Positions 21,385 to 31,289 of a DNA stretch of 64,000 nt are shown here, piece by piece. This DNA is from Chaetoceros tenuissimus (taxonomy: Eukaryota > Bacillariophyta > Thalassiosirophyceae > Chaetocerotales > Chaetocerotaceae): the NCBI GenBank assembly GCA_021927905.1, contig BLLK01000074.1:558001-622000 (forward strand). The letters run 5' to 3'. Under the pieces are notes generated by a model. It searched no databases and was not told the origin of the DNA. It saw only the letters and a list, made by a program, of their open reading frames with translations. Position 1 is the first letter of the stretch. Each line of letters starts with the position of its first letter. The translations under genes and the position numbers were made by a program.

Positions 21385-23586
21385 CTAAAACTGATTCATC
21401 ATATCCAAAAGATCGAATGCATCATTACTATCATCTTTTTTTTCCTTCTTTTTGGAAACCTTTGAAGTAGATTTTGTGATATCCGAGAACCGAATCTGTT
21501 TCCCCGCTTCCCAATCCTCTCGGGTGATGGCTGTTTTCCTCTTTGACTTTGACGATACTTTCCGAGATGACTTCTTGCGCTTTTTGCCTTTTGAAACTGC
21601 TGCTTTATCTTTTCCTCTATTACTGGTAGGAAGAGTGTCAGCTCTAGATAGTTGTCCCCTGCGCACATTTGTAGTAACGGTAGAAGGCTGTTTTTCAACT
21701 GAGCCAGTCTTCTTTTCTTTCTCTGATTGAGGAGAATCTATTGTTGTACCTGTAGTATTTACTGCCACATGTTTTGATTTCTGGTTCCTTTCTTTTTGTG
21801 TCTTGGTAGAAGCCATTGCGACAGATTGAGTTATTTCTTCTTCATTACTTTCTATTGAGAGGTCGAGTACTGCCACAGGCTGTGTATGTAAATCAGAGGC
21901 AAAATCTATTGACTCGGTAGAGTCCATAGAATTGGAAACATTGATTTGAGCAACTCGTTCAGAGTCTTGATGTTTCTGCATATTGTCAGATCTATTTCCA
22001 TCCAATGTATCCTTTTCAGCAATTTGAGTATCAACGATTTTCCTAGCTTTCTTAGCTTGAGGCTGTTGCAGTTTCCCATTCCCGTTGCACTCTCCATCGA
22101 CTGTATCTTGAAAAAGAACTTTCTTTGTATAATCTAACTTGCGCTTTCTTCCTACATTGACCGATTCCAATTCCTGACTACTTCCGCTTTCCTCCTTTCT
22201 CGAATCATCTTCATATGTTTTATCCCCACTTACTTGAGATTCAGCCCCATGCGTTTCCTGTGTATGCATTCCCTCCGACGAACATGACGAGTCATCATCA
22301 TCACTCTGAAGCATATTGGATATACTCAACCGTTCATTATTTACTATTGGAGATTGAGTGTAAGTAGAAACATCTGGAAGTGGAGTTTCTTCTCTCAAAT
22401 GCATGTTGGAAAATCTCCTAACATGTCGTTCTTCTGTTTCCGGTTCCTTCATTTCTTGAATAATATTTTCGTTAGCAGCTGTTTCTTCCTGATCTAGATT
22501 ACTGCTGTTTTTCTCTTGTTTATCAGATACCGATTCTTGATTGTGCGACTGCACCATTGCTTCTTCGTTTTGTATATATTCCTTCTCCGGTACTTGATTG
22601 GCTGTATTCTGTACATTCGCTTGTCCTCTATTTTTCTCTTGTTCACCAGCTATCAACTCTGTATTTCGCAACTGCATGGCCGTTTCTTCATTTTCTACAT
22701 TTTCCTTTTCTGAGATATGATTGGCTGCATTCTGAACATTTTCTTGCCCTCGAAGTTCTTGCAAGTAGTCTTTATACTCTTCCAAAGGAGTTTTCCCCTT
22801 TCTATTCCTAACCACGTTACTATTTCTCTTTTCAAATGCTTTCTCTATCTTACACATAGCTTTGATAGAATGTTCATCTGGATAATTATCTTTTCTCACC
22901 AAACAAACAATTTCAGGAGAAGGAATCATATTCTGATCATCTTGTCCATTCAAAGAATAATTGAAACATCGTACAATCTGTCTATACCGCTGCAAAGGAC
23001 TGGGAATGGCAAGTAAAGCCTGCTTGACATCTATAAATTCATGAGCAAATACCAATGTACCATGTTTCGCTCCCTGATTTGCAACACGCTTGATACAACC
23101 TACTCGCCTAGGACTAGACTCATCCTGTTCCAAATCAACACGGGAAATGTTAAAGTCCAATTGTTTTTCATAGAGTACAAAACATATCGGTTCTTTGTTG
23201 GAATCAATTCCATATTGATGTAGATTTTGAGCATGTGTCATGAGTTTTGTAAGTGATACCGTCCAATGACCTGAATTGACTTGAATCATTTCTCCTGAAG
23301 AAAGATCCAAATCGTGTTCCTTTTTGAGGTAATACATGGAGATTTTACATGTTCCGTCGGATATGATGATATGATGCAGTTTTTTGCGGTTAGGATCGAT
23401 GCGAGATCTTTTGGAAGGAGATTTTGAGAACTGCTCATCAATTATTCGAGGAGGCTGGACGACCATTGCCAAATGAGATTTTCGTTTGAATTTCGGTGGT
23501 GATTCTGATGAGAGCTGATCAAATGTTAATGATGTACAGATTGCTGATGCAATCCATGGAAGAGTATTGAGAAGTGTCTCACTCAT
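21385..23586 (-). CDS. Large charged protein of unknown function with an internal repeat
   Basis: A single exon of 733 residues. Residues about 1-270 are structured: KKLHHIIISDGTCKISMYYL, then LSSGEMIQVNSGHWTVSL, TLVFAHEFIDVKQALLAI. The pattern could be an OB-like fold, but I cannot assign a family. Residues about 275-360 contain two tandem copies of a ~39-residue unit (GQENVQNAANHISEKENVEN and GQANVQNTANQVPEKEYIQN). The rest is low complexity, Ser/Glu/Lys-rich, with basic patches near the end (KGKKRKKSSRKVSSKSKRK) that look like nuclear localisation signals. A final helix, DAFDLLDMMNQF, closes the protein. A DNA- or chromatin-associated role is a guess from the NLS-like patches. Confidence 0.6.
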   Translation of the reverse strand: MSETLLNTLPWIASAICTSLTFDQLSSESPPKFKRKSHLAMVVQPPRIIDEQFSKSPSKRSRIDPNRKKLHHIIISDGTCKISMYYLKKEHDLDLSSGEMIQVNSGHWTVSLTKLMTHAQNLHQYGIDSNKEPICFVLYEKQLDFNISRVDLEQDESSPRRVGCIKRVANQGAKHGTLVFAHEFIDVKQALLAIPSPLQRYRQIVRCFNYSLNGQDDQNMIPSPEIVCLVRKDNYPDEHSIKAMCKIEKAFEKRNSNVVRNRKGKTPLEEYKDYLQELRGQENVQNAANHISEKENVENEETAMQLRNTELIAGEQEKNRGQANVQNTANQVPEKEYIQNEEAMVQSHNQESVSDKQEKNSSNLDQEETAANENIIQEMKEPETEERHVRRFSNMHLREETPLPDVSTYTQSPIVNNERLSISNMLQSDDDDSSCSSEGMHTQETHGAESQVSGDKTYEDDSRKEESGSSQELESVNVGRKRKLDYTKKVLFQDTVDGECNGNGKLQQPQAKKARKIVDTQIAEKDTLDGNRSDNMQKHQDSERVAQINVSNSMDSTESIDFASDLHTQPVAVLDLSIESNEEEITQSVAMASTKTQKERNQKSKHVAVNTTGTTIDSPQSEKEKKTGSVEKQPSTVTTNVRRGQLSRADTLPTSNRGKDKAAVSKGKKRKKSSRKVSSKSKRKTAITREDWEAGKQIRFSDITKSTSKVSKKKEKKDDSNDAFDLLDMMNQF

Positions 23587-24626
23587 TTCTATCTGACACC
23601 ACCTCTTTTGTTAGCAATAGTACTAGCAATTTCTATTATGGTATTAGTGGCACACAATTGAGAGCCTTCTTTTACAATTGATTTCAAAGCAATTGGAATG
23701 TGCTAAAAAGATTGTTAGTTGGCGGATGAAGGCGTTATTCTTTGCTTAGTGTTTCGGCCACATATCCATCCTGAGGTGTAGAATTATCCAAATTGTATCC
23801 ACCCTACCTGAACGACCTACCCGACGTCCCCTACCCTACCCGACGTCTGTCGTGCCAGCCAAAATCGCTGAATATCCGCATCACAACTGACATACGAAGG
23901 TCTGTTCAACCACAAGATTGATTCCGCCATGCTTCTACTGTTCTATAAGACTTGCCTTGCTTTCTTTTATTCACGAGAGTAAAGATGCTGCAATTGCGAT
24001 ACCATAAAAACAACTTCGTTCTGATTGATATCCAACATGTCATCTGAAAGCAACCCAAGCAAGAAGCCTTTTTCTCAGCTGACCTATATCCGTCGTATTG
24101 TGCTGGGAGATGCCGTTGTTGGAGAAATGTTGGAGCTTAGAGCTCTTCTAAGATGCAACAATGGGTTTGTAGATGATTACACTGCTTAAAAGAATTGAAA
24201 ATAAACTATTAAAAAGTATATTTTAATATGGTATCCATTGGATATTTTTGGTATCCAAAATGAGGCCAAAAATGTGCTATTTTATCCACGGATATGTGGC
24301 CGTAACACTAGAGTGTAGGCAGTGTAGTGTGGCTTGTGGTGGCTTAAAAAGTGTCTCAGATGATTGCTATCCATGAATAAAAGTCGTAGAGAAGGCCTTC
24401 TCTCTTTGTACATACGTGTAGAAAAGTAAGACCATTCGTCCTTTGTACCATGACAAATGATGATGAGAATCAACGGGGATGTGCAACAATTAAAGAGAGA
24501 TGTGCAGGACGATTGGAAGAGAGAGAAAAGCAAAAACCAAAATACAATTGCTTTGCTTGCGAAGGAATGGCTGTAAACAGATATTGATTTTCATGCAAGA
24601 GTCTTTACTGTCATGAGTTTTCAAGA
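23587..24626. other. Intergenic, nothing firm
   Basis: At about 23805-23855 a C-rich stretch repeats CTACCC/GACGTC units. A 50-codon frame at 24037-24189 has no features. The rest is AT-rich and stop-rich. No RNA gene was recognised. Confidence 0.4.
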
Positions 24627-24997
24627 AGTCTCACAGCAACACAAATTATCAAATGCATAAATGCATTTATCTCATGTGTTTCATCGTCTGTTCTAATGGC
24701 GATGATTCTCACAGAACGCGATAGTTCGGGGCTGGCATCTCCGTACTCTAGAAACATCTTTGCGATGAGCATCTCTGATATGTTGAAGCGTGAAATAGGA
24801 GCTCAGGAGTGTGCAACCAGAAAAAGACACAATTTGATAGTATTGACAAAGCAAGCATTCAACAGTCTCTACTATACATTTTATCATACTTATTGGTATA
24901 CCGACCAGCAAGAATGATCGTATGATACAGCAAATATATGGACTGAATGTTTCTGAGTCAGAATGGAGATTCTGGTTCGAGGTGATTGGAATCCACG
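24627..24997 (+). pseudogene. 7TM receptor-like gene remnant, middle deleted
   Basis: Reads SLTATQIIKCINAFISCVSS, TM1 (VLMAMILTERDSSGLASPYS) and most of TM2 (RNIFAMSISDML). It then jumps directly to the end of the third intracellular loop and TM6 (LTKQAFNSLYYTFYHTYW). A decayed TM6-TM7 loop follows, with the recognisable ESEWRFWFEVIGI. No in-frame start codon precedes the homology. TM3-TM5 are gone and the frame is interrupted more than once. It is closest in sequence to the copy at 17930-18447. Confidence 0.75.
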
Positions 24998-25002
24998 TTT
25001 AA

Positions 25003-25806
25003 TTATACGATTTTGCCCATTTTCTCGAGAACAAATCTCTTCATGAGCTTCATTTCATCGACATCAGCATACGGGTTGGCTGCAAGATAATCTGATGGAG
25101 TAATATCAATGCTATTCTTCTCCGTCATTGCATGAATACCACCTTCCTCATTAATCATTTGACAGATTTCATCTTCTGATGGATGCATTGAAGAACAAAG
25201 ACGATGCAGTCCATATTCGTCATCGCCGTTGATAGATTTGACCCATCTATTCACTTCATCAAATGATAGTTCATTCCTCACCTCGCCAATAAACAACTGT
25301 AATAACGGCGTCCAGAAAGAAAATTGCGGGCCAACAAGCTCAGTGTGTTGTTGTAAGATGATCAACATTTTACAATCGTCGAATGCCTGATTGCCAATTT
25401 GTCTACAGGAGTCGGGAATGAATATTGAATTTAGCGATTCACAGCTTTGAAATGCATCATCTCCGATGAATTCTAGCTTTCTGGAAAATTTTACAAAAGC
25501 GATTTTCTTGCACCAATAGAAAGCTTCGTCCTCAATTCTCTCTACAGAATCATCAGCCATGATGACCGCCTTTATATTACTGTTGCCAAAAGTCATTGTT
25601 GGAATCACTCTAACTCCTGGTAAAATGATGATGACTTCCCATGATTGTCGCTCTTCATGATCATAGATAAGAGGGTGACCAGTATACCAGTCTCTTTCCC
25701 AAAGTTTCTCTCCGTTGTAAAAGTAGGTTTTTTCCCCTTTATACATTCGTATCCCTGGTGTGAATTTGCACCACTCTTCTGTTTGGAATCTCATAAACTC
25801 TACCAA
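25003..25806 (-). CDS. BspA-type leucine-rich repeat (LRR_5) protein
   Basis: A single exon of 267 residues. The N-terminus has the family lead-in TPGIRMYKGEKTYFYNGEKL and RQSWEVIIILPGVRVIP. It is followed by BspA-like repeats of about 23 residues: VERIEDEAFYWCKKIAFVKF, LEFIGDDAFQSCESLNSIFI, CRQIGNQAFDDCKMLIIL. The C-terminal domain includes DEVNRWVKSINGDDEYGLHR and a closing helix DEMKLMKRFVLEKMGKIV. No signal peptide or membrane span is present, so it is probably cytosolic. BspA-LRR proteins usually mediate protein binding; the partner is unknown. A frameshifted relative lies at 60421-61255 on the other strand. Confidence 0.8.
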   Translation of the reverse strand: MVEFMRFQTEEWCKFTPGIRMYKGEKTYFYNGEKLWERDWYTGHPLIYDHEERQSWEVIIILPGVRVIPTMTFGNSNIKAVIMADDSVERIEDEAFYWCKKIAFVKFSRKLEFIGDDAFQSCESLNSIFIPDSCRQIGNQAFDDCKMLIILQQHTELVGPQFSFWTPLLQLFIGEVRNELSFDEVNRWVKSINGDDEYGLHRLCSSMHPSEDEICQMINEEGGIHAMTEKNSIDITPSDYLAANPYADVDEMKLMKRFVLEKMGKIV

Positions 25807-26097
25807 CTCAATTATTGCATTTCTCTACAGATTTCTTTTAATGATTATAAAAATGATGCGTTATGATGGAAAGTACAACATTCAAACTTTCCTCGGTGTC
25901 AATCATCAGTCCCATCTTATCAATAGCACTAGCTACAAAATAACATTGCTGTAGCCAAATATTTGTTCATCATAACAATGACGTGCGCGTGCTCAGAGGT
26001 ACAAGGCACGTGATACGTGATAAAAAGAGGTGTGTGGTTGTGTTGCAACCTTATTTTTATGTGCAATGTAGTAGTACAAATCATCTAGTTCTAGTAT

Positions 26098-26784
26098 ATG
26101 ACAATGACTGCATGTAAACAACTTATTCTTGTTCATGGCGGTGAACTGGCCAATGATGTGGTTCAACAGATTGAATCCAAGAAGCCATCGAGCTTTGAGG
26201 ACTTGAAAGTCTCCGTCCGCAATGCATCAGAAAGGCCGAAACAATTACTCGAATACGGTGATGATACTGTTGTTTGTTTTGTTATCCAAACGATAGAGAA
26301 TGAAAACCCTACAGAAGATGTAAGTTGAACTCAACGAAATTTCAAGTGCCTGCCTAGTCTGTGATAGATAGCATGTATGTAGTAGAGCAAGTTACATGTT
26401 TCTTTATCATCATGTGTCGAACGTCGTCTAAACGGCCTAGGTACAAGAACTATGACATACTAGTTCCTTGCAGTTATATTCTAACCATTTTGTATTTGAT
26501 AGGGTGGAACTTGCTTGAGATTCTTCAAAAGAAAGACTCATCCTGAAGATCTTTTGGCAGGAAAATTCAAGTTTGCAGTGTTGGGTTTAGGTGACAGTAA
26601 TCTCTTGCTGGATAGACAGACTACCACTGCGAAAGATTGTAATCAAGCAGCAAAGCAGCTTCACTCGCGACTTGAAACGCTAGGAGGAACTTGTGTACAT
26701 GAAATTGGAATGGCTGATGAACGAACTGAATTAGAAGAAGTTGAACCTTGGATTGATTCTTTTTGGGCAAGTCTCAAGGCTTAG
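26098..26784 (+). CDS. Free-standing flavodoxin-like protein, two exons
   Basis: Exon 1 26098-26319, exon 2 26503-26784, phase 0, about 167 residues. The sequence ILVHGGELANDVVQQI takes the place of the FMN phosphate loop. VVCFVIQTIENENPTEDGGT corresponds to the second FMN loop (the TxxxGxxP..N region of diflavin reductases). KFKFAVLGLGDSNL is the strand-loop that stacks the flavin ring. RLETLGGTCVHEIGMADE is the last strand-turn of the P450-reductase/methionine-synthase-reductase flavodoxin domain. No FAD/NADPH domain follows. The phosphate loop is poor in Ser/Thr, so FMN binding is uncertain. It may serve as a single-domain electron carrier or as an iron-sulfur assembly partner (inference). 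Confidence 0.7.
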
Positions 26785-26878
26785 ATTTCGAAGAATAAAT
26801 TAATCTTAAAAGACAATTAAAGCTAGTTTCTATGATTTATGCAAATTCAGAGTAGATCTATTCCATATACTCTTTTGA

Positions 26879-27910
26879 CTATTGAAAATACTTTCCAAAA
26901 GTTTTGACTGCAATTTCGTACGCACTAAACCTAGATCCACTGACAATAAAGGCTCGCATGATAGAAGGTGTAACACCATTGTACAAACCTCTCCATCCTT
27001 TTGTATTGAGTAGATCTTTTAATACGTCCATAGATTTCAACTTTTGTGAACCAATGACTTCACCGTTGCTATTTACTTGTGGCGTAAGCCGTGATAGATC
27101 TTGTCCTTGTACACCAGCTTTTATACAATCCAATGGAAAAGAAACAAACCAAGACCATGCTCCACTTATTCCACCAGCTACAGGTATTGTCCAAGCAGCA
27201 ATTTCGCCCTTTTCTACAAGGTTTGACTTCTCACAAGCATCTTGTAACAAAACACGTAATCCTTCATATGTATAAAAGTAACTTCCTAGAAATACAGCCT
27301 CTCTTACTGTATTAACTGCATGCCCCGTATAAATGACAGAAAATCCTTTCTCCTGTACCAACGTTGTCAAACAATGCCAACTACCACGAAATCGTTTACT
27401 CGAAACATTGTCCAATTGCATTTGTGTTTTCAACATGTGTTCAACCGTCGAAACGATACTTCCCCAACACCCAAATGAACCAGCAATTCCATTTCGTATA
27501 TCCCAACCTCGATCTGCATTTATAAGTGATCTAAAATAATTATAGGATGTAAAATTTCCAGTGTTTAATATAGCCAACGAGATCAAGGGTGGTGCCATGC
27601 CTTTGTATAAACTTGTGATTCCCTCTTTTCGAGCGATGCGTGCTCCGACTCGTAGAAAGCTTGTATTAGTAGATTCTGCAGTTTGCATTCTTGTTTTGAC
27701 CAGATCAAGAGGATATCCAATGACTGTTCCAACAACTCTATCGAGATGGAAGAGAGTTAGTGTTATTTCTTCATCAGCCATGTAAATAGTACGACACAAA
27801 TGGAAAAAAGAACAAGAATCAAGAATACGTAGTCTCTTGCTTTCTTACCCTGCAGAAAAGCCTCCCAGCATTTCTTGCTTGAAATTTATATTTCTGCGAG
27901 ATTCTTTCAT
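26879..27910 (-). CDS. Mitochondrial carrier family (SLC25) protein, two exons
   Basis: Complement(26879-27737, 27849-27910), 306 residues. The small first exon supplies MLGGFSAG, which joins VVGTVIGYPLDLVKTRMQ and completes the first transmembrane helix. Three ~100-residue repeats are visible. The signature Px[D/E]xx[K/R] is intact in repeat 1 (PLDLVKTRMQ) and repeat 3 (PLDCIKAGVQ) but altered in repeat 2 (VEHMLKTQMQ). GxxSLYKGMAPPL and GWRGLYNGVTPSIMRAF are the usual matrix-helix loops. The repeat 1 and 3 pattern resembles carnitine/ornithine-type carriers, but the substrate cannot be fixed. An alternative unspliced start at 27799 would lose the first helix, so I prefer the two-exon model. 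Confidence 0.85.
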
Positions 27911-28225
27911 TGCTTATATTTTTTACAAGTGTGTAGTAAACTATATTTATAAAAGCAAAGCAATTAGGCAGAACTAGATAAAAGTGCGAAGTAAACTTAT
28001 TTTTATTTGAAGTAAAGCAATTAGGCAGAACTATGCTGCTTTTTTTCCTCTTCTGGTTTTTGGTGCACGCGTCATTTTATTGCCGTCACACATCTATGTA
28101 GCTAGATAGTTAGCTAGATAGTATAACAACGTGATAATTTCAATTGTATTTTAATAAAAGTAAAACTACCTCTTGTTCAAATTTACTGAAAATTATGTTC
28201 TTATCGAGTTTACTTTACTTTACAC
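27911..28225. other. Intergenic, short direct repeat
   Basis: A motif reading AAAGCAATTAGGCAGAACTA occurs twice, near 27955 and 28015, inside an AT-rich spacer. No gene is present. Confidence 0.45.
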
Positions 28226-29854
28226 TTACTGAATTTCCATTGCATTTCCATATCCCAAACACTGTGCTCGAAAGTCATTCATTATGGCTTCTACAATTTG
28301 TGTTCTAGAACCATGTTTAAAAACATCATCCAATCCATATTCGTCGCTGAATTTTCTAATATCCGATGTGAGGCGATGAGACATATGCATAGTGCGCTTA
28401 CTTTGCAACCAATGACAATCTAATTTTTGCTTTTCGTCCTTGACATATGGGATATTGATCATTACATTCTGGTTACCCATACGCCACAAATCTACATCAT
28501 TTGAGTCATCTTCTCCGATTTCCTTTAGAAGGTACATATCGGTCTTCTTCCATGCCTCTGACTTTGATATCTGTTCCGTCAAGAGTTGGGCGACATGCTG
28601 CCACTCTTCTTTCGATGCAGAAATGAGGGAGGGTACATGTATCTCATAGGATGTGAACTTTCCATCATTTACAAGAGTCTCGCCAATAGCTTCTTCGATA
28701 GGAAAGTGTAGAGGCATGGTATCATAGTCTGTCATGATTCCTCCAACGTTTGCCATTGCGAGGTATCTATATAAACAGTAAGCATTGTAAACATCTGTCT
28801 GAAAGACTTGTTCGACTTCAGCCTTCATTGTTTCATAAAAAGGGTTCTTCATAGCATCGTCAATGGTAAGTATTCTAGGTTCGAATCCAAAAGATTCCCA
28901 TTCTTTCTTCCACAGATCAATCAAATCATCATGCTTGGCATTCTCGTCAACTGGAGAAAAGAATGTGTAGATAACAGGACGAGGTTTGGTGATCTCAAAG
29001 CGATGCCCAATGCCAACATTGACACAGTAGCTATTGAGATGCTTCCAGGATAATGCAGCATCAAGCTCAATTCTAGGCGATACATTGATGGCTTCAGCAA
29101 TCTTATCGAATTTGTCATCGCGCAACAACATTACACGTGAATTATCAACAAAAGGTTGAATTTCTCGACCTTGATTTGTTTGAAAGACGTAATTGTTCAG
29201 ATTTGGTAAGTTATTATCGCTTTCAAGAGGACAGTCAAATCTTATAACATCCCAGTCATCTGGAACAAGATTCGCAGCCAGTCTCAGTCTGTGCATATCT
29301 TTAATTTCAATATCATCTTGTAGAACAAGTGATACACCATGTTTCTTAAATTTATTGGACTGCATTAGATGCAATAGAGTATCAACTTTGCCAGATTCTC
29401 TGATACATTTCTCTTCATCTTCAAATGCACAGACATAAGGAAGTCCCTTGAATAAAGGCACTCTATAGAATTGAATGCCCCGATTCGGTAAGAACCAAGA
29501 TAGACAATCTTCCATCTTTTGTTTATTTTCAATGTCTTCATCGAGGTTCATGTAAAACATTTGGTCAATTGGGATCCGAGCAGCTTCTTCGTCAAAATCT
29601 TCATTGTCAAGTTCTCCTCTGATCTCCTTTACTTTTTGAATAACGTCTTCTCTACGGATATCAGAGTCAATGAGCGGATAAGAATCAATTTGAAACTCGG
29701 AAAGGTCGACTTGGTTTGATGAGAGGTATCTAGTCACTTGGGATGGTTGCAGTCCAAGAAGGTAGACCGCACATGCACTCAACATGAAAGAAGTAGCCAA
29801 CTTCTTCTTAGATGCTGTGCCCCGCCTTTGCTGCTGTGGTCTTAGGAATTGCAT
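28226..29854 (-). CDS. Golgi-type two-domain glycosyltransferase
   Basis: A single exon of 542 residues. A basic N-terminus precedes one membrane helix (TSFMLSACAVYLLGLQPSQ), giving a type II membrane topology. Residues about 97-290 resemble glycosyltransferase family 25 (MFYMNLDED, GVSLVLQDDIEIKDMHRLRL, DDWDVIRFDCP). Residues about 295-500 resemble the DXD-containing GT32/alpha-1,4-transferase domain: YTFFSPVDENAKH, ESFGFEPRILTIDDA, YNAYCLYRYLAMANVGGIMT followed by the DYD metal site at 376-378. Both lie in one reading frame without an intron, so this is a genuine fusion. It should act in the secretory pathway on glycans; substrates are unknown. The first domain's acidic motif is QDD, not EDD, and might be weak or inactive. 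Confidence 0.65.
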   Translation of the reverse strand: MQFLRPQQQRRGTASKKKLATSFMLSACAVYLLGLQPSQVTRYLSSNQVDLSEFQIDSYPLIDSDIRREDVIQKVKEIRGELDNEDFDEEAARIPIDQMFYMNLDEDIENKQKMEDCLSWFLPNRGIQFYRVPLFKGLPYVCAFEDEEKCIRESGKVDTLLHLMQSNKFKKHGVSLVLQDDIEIKDMHRLRLAANLVPDDWDVIRFDCPLESDNNLPNLNNYVFQTNQGREIQPFVDNSRVMLLRDDKFDKIAEAINVSPRIELDAALSWKHLNSYCVNVGIGHRFEITKPRPVIYTFFSPVDENAKHDDLIDLWKKEWESFGFEPRILTIDDAMKNPFYETMKAEVEQVFQTDVYNAYCLYRYLAMANVGGIMTDYDTMPLHFPIEEAIGETLVNDGKFTSYEIHVPSLISASKEEWQHVAQLLTEQISKSEAWKKTDMYLLKEIGEDDSNDVDLWRMGNQNVMINIPYVKDEKQKLDCHWLQSKRTMHMSHRLTSDIRKFSDEYGLDDVFKHGSRTQIVEAIMNDFRAQCLGYGNAMEIQ

Positions 29855-30362
29855 ATTTTTGGTTTATATATGTGTATATAGTATTTAAAGAAAAACACAA
29901 GCATGAAGCAGGAGAAACTGAAACTGTTTCCTCCTGCTGACTATTTATTCACGCTCAAGCAATATAATTAGAAAAGTGACAGAATGTTCATTCGTCGGAT
30001 AAAAATGCCTTCTATTACAATGTTTTATTCCGATAAAATGTCTTGTATGACTATTCTCAATGACCCGCCGAATGTTATTATTTAGAATTATGACGAAAAT
30101 AACTTTGTACGTACTAGGCGAGACCTCTTGTTCATGTGGATGGAAGCAAAACCAATGACATGGACGAAGGATTCATTATTCTGACGAAGAGAAGTAAGTA
30201 GTGAATATAATAGTATGGAAACAAGAATTGAATGAGTTTAGCTCGCTTAGCCGCAAATTATAGCTAGTATCATGCATACTAATGATTTTGTTTCTCAAAA
30301 AAGATTCTTCCAGAGTTCATGCAACGCCTACGCTTTTGAACTCTGTACTGACCAGCCACCAT
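29855..30362. other. Intergenic, nothing recognised
   Basis: AT-rich with no convincing reading frame, repeat or RNA gene. Confidence 0.4.
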
Positions 30363-31205
30363 TCAGGATATATTGTCTACAGCTTTACCTACATCGTCAG
30401 TCATATTCCACTCATTGAGTTTTCCACGCTTCAATTCTATGATAACGTCAATGATTGGCTTCCCAGCTCGTACTGTCATTTGTTTCTGCAGACCGATAGT
30501 AGTATTTCTTGAACCTCTTTTTCTGTCGCCCAAAGTTACAGACTCAGTTCCTCCTATCAAACATTTTAGCTCGACATTGTTCATCACTTTTCTTAGATCT
30601 CCATGGGCTGATGCAATCATACGATCGCCACAATCTTTACTAGTCTACACAGCTCTCACTTCTTCCTTTCTTCCAATTTCATCGATAACCATCATTGCAT
30701 GTGGCGTATGATTTTGCACGCATTCAATCATTGTTTTGGCTTGACTCGGAAGGCTCTTGACCATCATTCTGCTTGCATTTCCAATACACCAATGTGGAAT
30801 ATCTCCAAAACCAGCGATTTCATTGGAGGTATCAATTACAAATACATTTTGCTTTTCTGCGAGCTTGTTAGTAATCTCTCGTACAATTGTTGTTTTACCA
30901 GGCCATAGGAGGTAGTAGTGGAAGGGTAGCTATTCATACTCTATGAAAATCAACTTACCCATGCTTTATAAGGTACAAATGATAAGAGGTAAAGATCGTC
31001 TCTCAAAGATAAAAAAAATCAAGTTCTCAACTTACCTCTCCGAGATGCAAAATACTGCCGCATTTATCGTATATTAACATATGGCGGGACAACACGAGTG
31101 CTACCAAATCTAAATAGATCAACATCTTTGATGGTTGAAAGAGAAAGCTCTTCATTATTCTCGCAAATGAGAGATTTGATATTGCGCTCTATTTCAGACT
31201 TCATT
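30363..31205 (-). pseudogene. Decayed Ycf45/SpoIIIAA-type AAA ATPase
   Basis: Strong part 30905-30363: PGKTTIVREITNKLAEKQNV, VIDTSNEIAGFGDIPHWCIG, MMVKSLPSQAKTMIECVQNH, AMMVIDEIGRKEEV (Walker B), then CGDRMIASAHGDLRKVMNN, LIGGTESVTLGD and RAGKPIIDVIIEL. This order is diagnostic for the plastid/cyanobacterial Ycf45 (SpoIIIAA-like) ATPase. It is not intact. A TAG codon at 30645-30647 interrupts it between Walker B and CGDRM. The P-loop lacks the glycines before GKTT. The region upstream (to about 31205, with an ATG near 31203 opening MKSEIERNIKSLICENNEE) runs into stops and a shifted frame. Ycf45 is plastid-encoded in red algae, so this nuclear copy may be a dead transferred gene or a decayed duplicate. 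Confidence 0.7.
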
Positions 31206-31289
31206 TAATAGTGAAGGGTTAGAAATCTAGTACATAAGGAATTAGTAACAGCGATATTACAATTGGTCTTCTTTCTCCGTGGAGCTAGA

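Noticed and set aside
24037-24189. 50-codon plus-strand frame
   Set aside because: Too short, no homology, surrounded by non-coding and remnant sequence.
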